NCBI GenBank assembly: GCA_035507915.1
Contig: DATJNS010000495.1
Location: forward strand, 1 to 10,203
DNA length: 10,203 nt
Direction: 5' to 3'
DNA from: JACQAI01 sp035507915
Lineage (GTDB): Bacteria > Pseudomonadota > Alphaproteobacteria > Elsterales > Elsteraceae
Part shown: positions 6,475-10,203 of the stretch, in pieces
How the letters are laid out: every line of letters starts with the position of its first letter
Position numbering within the stretch: the first letter of the stretch is position 1
The notes under the pieces: generated by a model
Told to the model about the DNA's origin: nothing
Database searches by the model: none
Seen by the model: the letters and a program-made list of their open reading frames with translations, nothing else
Position numbers and translations under genes: made by a program

Positions 6475-7485
6475 ATGCAGAGAGCCGTCGTGCGTCTGCC
6501 GTGGACGGGGTTCAGCCTCGAGCGCCGTCGATTGTTCGCGACCATCGCGGTGGCGGTGCTCGCGTCGACGCTGGCCGTTCCCGCGCTCGCCGACAAGTGG
6601 CCGACCCGGCCCGTGCACCTGGTCGTGCCGTTCCCGCCCGGCGGCTCGACCGACGTGGTCTCGCGCATCGTCGCCGATCGGCTGTCGCAGATGTGGGGCG
6701 AACAGGTCGTCGTCGACAACAAGCCGGGTGCCGGCACCAATCTCGCCGCCGAGATGGTCGCCCGGTCCGAGCCCGACGGCTACACGATATTCATGGGCAC
6801 GACCTCGCTGACGACCAGCCGCTTCGTCTACCGCGAGCTGCATTATGAACTCAGCGATCTGGCGCCGGTCTCGCTGGTCTGCACGTTTCCGCTCCTCGTC
6901 ATGGCGCCGCCGAACTCGCCGGTGAAAACCATCGCCGAGCTGGTCGCGTTCGCCCGCGAGCGCAAGGACAAGGTCACCTTTGCCTCGCCCGGCGTCGGCA
7001 CGATCCCGCATCTGGCCGGCGAGCTGCTCAACCAGCTCGCCAATATCGAGATGACTCACGTGCCCTATCGTGGCGACGCGCCGGCGCTCACCGATACGAT
7101 CGCGGGCCGGGTCGACTTCTGGTTCGGCGGTTCCGCCATGATCGAATACGTGCGCGGCGGCCAGCTTCGCGGCATCGCCATCACGACGGCCGCGCCCAGC
7201 CCGATCGTGCCGGAGCTGCCGACCGTCGCCGAGACGGTGCCGGGTTACGACGTCTCGGCCTGGTTCGCGCTGTTCGCGCCGGCGCGGACGCCGCACGCCA
7301 TCGTCGCGAAGATCACCGGCGATACGGCCAAGGTCGTGCGCATGCCCGAGGTCGAGGCGCGCTTCAAGCAGATCGGCGTGGTCGGCGTCGGCTCGACGCC
7401 CGAGGCGCTCGGGGCGCTGGTTGCCAAAGACCTGGCGAAATGGGGTAAGGTCATCAAGGAACGGCACGTCGTCATGGAGCAGTAG
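6475..7485 (+). CDS. Bug/TctC-family periplasmic solute-binding protein (tripartite tricarboxylate type)
   Basis: This 336-aa extracytoplasmic receptor belongs to the Bug family, which binds small carboxylates or related polar compounds for TctABC-type import or for sensing. It has a secretion signal (basic ERRR at 16-19, hydrophobic 20-35, cleavage after ALA at 37-39). The mature start is DKWPTRPVHLVVPFPPGGSTD (40-60), whose PGGxxD loop lines the ligand pocket. Next come VVVDNKPGAGTN (78-89), EPDGYT (99-104), GTIPHLAGELL (175-185) and VPYRGDAPALTD (196-207), all family hallmarks. The ATG at 6475 has AGGGGG (6464-6469) five bases upstream. No tctA or tctB lies beside it, so it is an orphan receptor. 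The next gene begins 10 bp after its stop, which indicates one transcript with the AhpD-like genes. Ligand unknown; a carboxylate is favoured by family and by the dicarboxylate symporter downstream. Confidence 0.94.
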   Translation: MQRAVVRLPWTGFSLERRRLFATIAVAVLASTLAVPALADKWPTRPVHLVVPFPPGGSTDVVSRIVADRLSQMWGEQVVVDNKPGAGTNLAAEMVARSEPDGYTIFMGTTSLTTSRFVYRELHYELSDLAPVSLVCTFPLLVMAPPNSPVKTIAELVAFARERKDKVTFASPGVGTIPHLAGELLNQLANIEMTHVPYRGDAPALTDTIAGRVDFWFGGSAMIEYVRGGQLRGIAITTAAPSPIVPELPTVAETVPGYDVSAWFALFAPARTPHAIVAKITGDTAKVVRMPEVEARFKQIGVVGVGSTPEALGALVAKDLAKWGKVIKERHVVMEQ

Positions 7486-7495
7486 GGCAGGGGGC

Positions 7496-8116
7496 ATGGC
7501 GAACATCACGCTGCTCGACATCGAGGATCTGCGCCGCACCAAGCTCAGGCCCTACATCGACCAGTGCCTCGAGCACCGGGCGCCCGATCCCGGCTTCCAC
7601 GCCGTGATGGGCCACAATCTCGACCTCGCCGAAGCGATGTTCGTCGCCTGGAGCACGGTGTTCAACACCGGGCGCATATCCCACACGCTGAAGGAGATCA
7701 TCCGGGTCATGCTGTCGCGCATGGCCTCCTGCAGCTATTGAGGCAACGTGCGGTCCGCTTCGGCGAAGCGGCAGGGTCTCGACGAGGAACGGCTGGACGA
7801 GGGCATCGAGCGCTACGCCGACAGCCCCAATTTCTCCGCGTCCGAGAAGCTTGCGCTGCGCTACGCCGAGCTGATGGCGACCGATCCCGATGCGATCGAC
7901 GGCGCGTTCTATGACGCCTTGCGCGCGCACTACTCGGACGCCGAGATCGTCGAGCTCGGCGCGTTCATCGGCTTCAACATCGGCTATCACACGTTCTTCG
8001 GCACGCTGAAATTCTATCCGTTGTTCTCGCCCGACGGCCGGCTGGTCGGCCAGGAGGAATCCGCGCGCCTCTACGGCAGCGCGCCGGCGTCGCTGAGCGG
8101 CGCGGGGGTCGGTTGA
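7496..8116 (+). CDS. AhpD/carboxymuconolactone-decarboxylase-like protein with in-frame TGA, probable selenoprotein
   Basis: Read through the TGA at 7739-7741, this gene gives a 206-aa AhpD-like all-helical protein; read as a stop it gives only 81 aa. The TGA is codon 82 in the context C79-S80-Y81-[TGA]-GNVRS. AhpD-like proteins carry a redox CxxC there, so TGA replaces the second Cys and selenocysteine is the natural reading. The frame stays open for 124 more codons with family-like content (SEKLALRYAELMATDPDAIDG, then SDAEIVELGAFIGFNIGYHTFFGTLK). LKEIIR at 65-70 carries the acidic residue preceding the motif. The neighbouring paralogue aligns without gaps across residues 61-87. AhpD-type proteins use the CxxC pair as a peroxidase or disulfide relay; that role is inferred here. 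The start ATG 7496 lies 10 bp after the receptor gene, with AGGG at 7484-7487. Other readings are a TGC-to-TGA nonsense mutation or a sequencing error. Confidence 0.75.
7739..7741 (+). other. in-frame TGA at the second CxxC position, candidate selenocysteine codon
   Basis: TGA follows TGC-AGC-TAT and precedes GGC-AAC-GTG-CGG-TCC. It is the only interruption in an otherwise continuous AhpD-like frame and falls on one of the two positions where selenocysteine would be chemically meaningful. Sec at a Cys position of a redox motif is the usual pattern in bacterial selenoproteins, and AhpD-like proteins are among the selenoprotein families reported from bacterial surveys. Confidence 0.68.
7755..7771 (+). 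promoter_or_regulatory. hairpin after the TGA, candidate bacterial SECIS element
   Basis: CCGCTTC (7755-7761) pairs perfectly with GAAGCGG (7765-7771) around the loop GGC. Twenty bases separate the TGA from the loop. Bacterial SECIS elements lie inside the coding region directly after the UGA, with a short loop that has a G in its first two positions and a similar UGA-to-loop distance; all of this is met. The Ala88 codon is GCT, uncommon in this GC-rich window, and its third base is the T that pairs with A7767. Caution: chance hairpins are frequent in such GC-rich coding DNA, and an alternative 3-bp stem closed by a TTCG loop is possible. Confidence 0.58.
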
Positions 8117-8652
8117 TGTCGCACATCGCGCCGCTCGCGCCCGAGGAGATCGCCGATCCCGAGCTGCGCGCGCTGATCGCCGAGGCCGAGGCGCTGGGCG
8201 TGCCCGACGCGCTGTTCCCGCGCATCCTCGCGCGCGTTCCGGATCACGCCAAGGTGCTGATGCGGGCGCTCCTCATGTCGCACGCCGAGGGCAACGTCGA
8301 TCACCGCCTCAAGGAGATCATCCGCATCCAGTTGGCGCGGTTCGCCGGCGATCCCTATTTCGCCGCGCTGCGCTCGGCGCGCGCCCGGCGCGCCGGCCTG
8401 ACCGACGCCGAGATCGAGGCCGGATGCGGCAACTACGAAACCGCAGATTGCTTGAACGCGGCCGAAAAATGCGCGCTGCGCTATGCTGATCACATGTACC
8501 GCGCGCCGTGGGCGGTCGATGCGGCGATGTACGCCGAGCTCAAGCAACACTATAGCGAGGCGCAAATCATGGAACTCGGCGCCTTCATCGCCTTCCACTA
8601 CGGCATGCAGACGTTCATGCGCACGCTGGTGGCAAAGCCGTTGGCCGGCTGA
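8116..8652 (+). CDS. AhpD/carboxymuconolactone-decarboxylase-like paralogue lacking the CxxC motif
   Basis: This 178-aa protein of the same family as the upstream gene keeps the fold signatures LKEIIRIQLARF (65-76), LNAAEKCALRYADHM (113-127) and EAQIMELGAFIAFHYGMQTF (148-167). At the redox site it reads D79-P80-Y81-F82, where the neighbour has C79-S80-Y81-Sec82. The numbering is the same and R86-S87 is shared. It therefore cannot form the family's catalytic disulfide or selenylsulfide. It has three other cysteines (104, 112, 119), none in a CxxC. Its ATG at 8116 shares its A with the TGA stop of the upstream gene (TGATG), so translation is probably coupled and the two may form a mixed oligomer. 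A TTG three bases earlier is possible but less likely. A structural or substrate-binding partner role is inference. Confidence 0.9.
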   Translation: MSHIAPLAPEEIADPELRALIAEAEALGVPDALFPRILARVPDHAKVLMRALLMSHAEGNVDHRLKEIIRIQLARFAGDPYFAALRSARARRAGLTDAEIEAGCGNYETADCLNAAEKCALRYADHMYRAPWAVDAAMYAELKQHYSEAQIMELGAFIAFHYGMQTFMRTLVAKPLAG

Positions 8653-8669
8653 GCGGGCGACGCTATAAG
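8641..8669 (+). promoter_or_regulatory. possible internal promoter before the alcohol dehydrogenase gene
   Basis: TTGGCC (8641-8646, 4 of 6) and TATAAG (8664-8669, 5 of 6) are exactly 17 bases apart. They span the end of the AhpD-like paralogue and the 49-bp gap, with a predicted start near 8676. TATAAG is a rare AT island here. It could drive the dehydrogenase and symporter independently of the operon promoter. Confidence 0.4.
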
Positions 8670-8701
8670 CTCACCCCGGCTGCTTGCCGAGGAGAACCCC
8701 A

Positions 8702-9817
8702 ATGGCCGCACAGCACGGCGCCAACGAGTACGCGATCCCGGCCACCATGAAGGCCTGGGTGCTCGGCGGCCCGGACGAGATCAAGCAGGTCGAGAAACCG
8801 GTGCCCGAGCCCAGGGCCGCCGAGGTGCTGGTGCGCATCGACGCCTGCGCGGTATGCGCGACCGACCTTGAGATCGTCAGCCACGGCGTGCCGGCCTCGG
8901 TCGGCGGCGGCCTGCCGTTCAACAAGAACTTCACCTTCGGCCACGAGTACATGGGCACGGTGGTGAAGCTCGGGCCGGCGGTCGACGAGTACAAGATCGG
9001 TGATCGCGTGACCGTCGAGGTCCATGCCGGCTGCGGGCGTTGCGAGCGCTGCCGCGAGGGCATGTACACGTCGTGCCTGAACTACGGCAAGCCGGAGAAG
9101 GGCCATCGCGCCAACGGTTTCTCGACCGATGGCGGTTTCGCGCAGTACGCGGTCAACAGCATCAACACGCTGGTCCACGTGCCGGACTGGATGTCGGACG
9201 AGGAGGCGACCCTGGTGGTCACCGCCGGCACCTCGATGTACGGGCTCGACGTGCTGGGCGGGCTGATCGCGGGGCAGGGCGTCGTGGTCGTCGGTCCGGG
9301 GCCGATCGGCCTGCTCGGCGTCGGCGTCGCCAAGGCGCTGGGCGCCGATCCCGTGATCCTGACCGGCACGCGCGACGCGCGGCTCGAGCTGGGCAAGAAG
9401 CTCGGCGCCGATCACGTCGTCAACGCGCGCAACGAGGACGCGGTCGCCGCGGTCAAGCGCATCACCGAGGGGCACGGCGTCGAGTTCGTGCTCGAGTGCT
9501 CGGGCGCGCCCAACGCGCTCAACGAGGCCGGCCAGATGGTCAATCGCGGCGGGCGCATCTGCCTGGCGGCGTTCCCGCACGAGCCGGCGCTGGTCGACAT
9601 CGCGCATCTGGTGCGCAACAACATCTACGTGTTCGGCATCCGCGGCGAGGGCAAGAGCGCCACCCACCGCGCGATGGCGCTGATGAAGGCCAGGCGCTTC
9701 GACGCCAAGCTGGTGCATACCCACAGCTTTCCGCTCGACGCGCTGCCGACCGCGCTCAAGTACGCGCGCGAGCGCATCGAGGACGCCATCAAGGTGGTCG
9801 TCAAGATGCGCGCCTGA
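8702..9817 (+). CDS. zinc-dependent alcohol dehydrogenase (MDR superfamily)
   Basis: This 371-aa cytoplasmic medium-chain dehydrogenase oxidises an alcohol or polyol to a carbonyl compound with NAD(P). Catalytic zinc ligands are visible: C52 in CAVCATD and the G80-H81-E82 motif. The structural zinc site is complete, with four Cys at 111, 114, 117 and 125 (CGRCERC ... C). The Rossmann motif GPGPIG is at 198-203. After the second strand comes TGTRDARLEL (221-230), without the usual acidic residue, so NADP is possible though not proven. Length is slightly above the family norm because of about 15 extra N-terminal residues before MKAWVLGGP. The ATG at 8702 has GAGGAG seven bases upstream (8689-8694), which supports it over the in-frame ATG at codon 16. 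The DctA-like gene starts 23 bp after its stop. Family certain; substrate unknown. Confidence 0.95.
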   Translation: MAAQHGANEYAIPATMKAWVLGGPDEIKQVEKPVPEPRAAEVLVRIDACAVCATDLEIVSHGVPASVGGGLPFNKNFTFGHEYMGTVVKLGPAVDEYKIGDRVTVEVHAGCGRCERCREGMYTSCLNYGKPEKGHRANGFSTDGGFAQYAVNSINTLVHVPDWMSDEEATLVVTAGTSMYGLDVLGGLIAGQGVVVVGPGPIGLLGVGVAKALGADPVILTGTRDARLELGKKLGADHVVNARNEDAVAAVKRITEGHGVEFVLECSGAPNALNEAGQMVNRGGRICLAAFPHEPALVDIAHLVRNNIYVFGIRGEGKSATHRAMALMKARRFDAKLVHTHSFPLDALPTALKYARERIEDAIKVVVKMRA

Positions 9818-9840
9818 GCGCGACCTCGGGAGGATCCGAA

Positions 9841-10203
9841 ATGATGGCCGCCCACGGCGGCGCCGACGCGATGCCGGCGCCGACGCGTCGCCCATGGTAC
9901 GCCAAGCTCTACACGCAAGTCCTGATCGCGATCGTGATCGGCGCGGCGCTCGGCGTCGCGGATCCCGGGCTGGCGGCGCAGATGAAACCGCTCGGCGACG
10001 CCTTCATCAAGGCGATCCGCATGGTGATCGCGCCGCTCATCTTCGCCACCGTGGTGGTCGGGATCGCCAAGATGGGCGACATGCGCCGGATCGCCCAGGT
10101 CGGCGTCAAGTCTCTGGTCTATTTCGAGATCGTCTCGACCGCGGCGCTCGTGCTCGGGCTGATCGTCGCCAACCTCTACCGGCCGGGCGCCGGCATGAAC
10201 GTC
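9841..10203 (+). CDS. dctA: C4-dicarboxylate:cation symporter, DctA family (N-terminal part, cut by window edge)
   Basis: The first 121 codons of a DctA/GltP-type secondary transporter run off the right edge; full proteins are about 430-450 aa. After an unusually long 17-residue leader the sequence follows DctA closely: WYAKLYTQVLIAIVIGAALG (19-38, TM1), QMKPLGDAFIKAIRMVIAPL (47-66), YFEIVSTAALVLGL (94-107) and PGAGMNV (115-121). DctA imports succinate, fumarate, malate and similar acids with protons or sodium. The start ATG 9841 has GGGAGGA (9828-9834) six bases upstream; a second ATG follows immediately. Its place 23 bp behind the alcohol dehydrogenase makes it the last visible gene of the operon, linking the locus to organic-acid uptake. 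The substrate-binding C-terminal half is not visible, so glutamate or aspartate transport cannot be excluded. Confidence 0.9.
   Translation, partial: MMAAHGGADAMPAPTRRPWYAKLYTQVLIAIVIGAALGVADPGLAAQMKPLGDAFIKAIRMVIAPLIFATVVVGIAKMGDMRRIAQVGVKSLVYFEIVSTAALVLGLIVANLYRPGAGMNV

Noticed and set aside
4926..6848. 640-aa plus-strand open frame opposite the ABC operon
   Set aside because: Rich in Arg, Glu, His and Val runs as expected from the complement of a GC-rich gene, with no family motifs; the minus-strand binding protein and permease explain the region.
7755..7771. The hairpin after the TGA read as an intrinsic terminator
   Set aside because: No T-run follows and the AhpD-like frame continues through it into two further genes of the same operon.
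7748..8116. A separate 122-aa gene starting at GTG 7748 just after the TGA
   Set aside because: It starts in the middle of the conserved redox helix, has no Shine-Dalgarno site, and its sequence directly continues the upstream AhpD-like frame.
8663..9895. 410-aa minus-strand open frame
   Set aside because: It is the antisense of the zinc alcohol dehydrogenase, which has complete zinc and cofactor motifs; the antisense frame has none.

Overview
The window is very GC-rich, densely coded bacterial chromosome. Tat-exported and Bug-type binding proteins, an AhpD-like protein pair and the codon use suggest a soil- or water-type proteobacterium, most likely an alphaproteobacterium. That placement is inference, because no rRNA or other marker gene is present. 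There are ten full-length or broken protein genes, plus a gene fragment at the left edge and a gene cut off by the right edge. I saw no tRNA, rRNA, insertion sequence or CRISPR array.

Layout. (1) 1-152: tail of a GIY-YIG nuclease-like gene. (2) 420-1803 (+): a major facilitator superfamily (MFS) transporter broken by one frameshift near 635-645, with a perfect 14-bp palindrome upstream. (3) 1831-1867: a strong hairpin between convergent genes, probably a two-way terminator. (4) 1870-2685 (-): a short-chain dehydrogenase/reductase. (5) 6251 down to 2827 (-): an ABC sugar-type importer operon. It runs Tat-exported binding protein, two MalF/MalG-like permeases, then a small membrane-anchored protein with a carboxypeptidase-regulatory-like domain. 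The last two junctions are ATGA overlaps. No ATPase gene is present. (6) 6252-6474: the divergent control region, with a good sigma-70-like promoter whose -35 box lies inside a GCGTCA-t-TGACGC palindrome. (7) 6475-10203 (+): a second operon of a Bug/TctC-type periplasmic binding protein, two AhpD/carboxymuconolactone-decarboxylase-like proteins, a zinc-dependent alcohol dehydrogenase, and the start of a DctA-type C4-dicarboxylate symporter.

Main discovery. The first AhpD-like gene (7496-8116) has an in-frame TGA exactly where the family has the second cysteine of its CxxC redox motif. The reading frame continues through it for 124 more family-like codons. A perfect 7-bp hairpin with a GGC loop begins 13 nt after the TGA, at the place and with the loop character of a bacterial SECIS element. 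This gene is best read as a selenoprotein with a Cys-Ser-Tyr-Sec motif. Directly after it sits a paralogue that has lost both redox residues (Asp-Pro-Tyr-Phe at the same positions). A catalytic selenoprotein paired with a cysteine-less partner, co-transcribed with an organic-acid binding protein, an alcohol dehydrogenase and a dicarboxylate symporter, could be an undescribed redox module for uptake and oxidation of a small organic compound. The system-level reading is inference. The TGA, the continuing frame and the hairpin are visible in the sequence.
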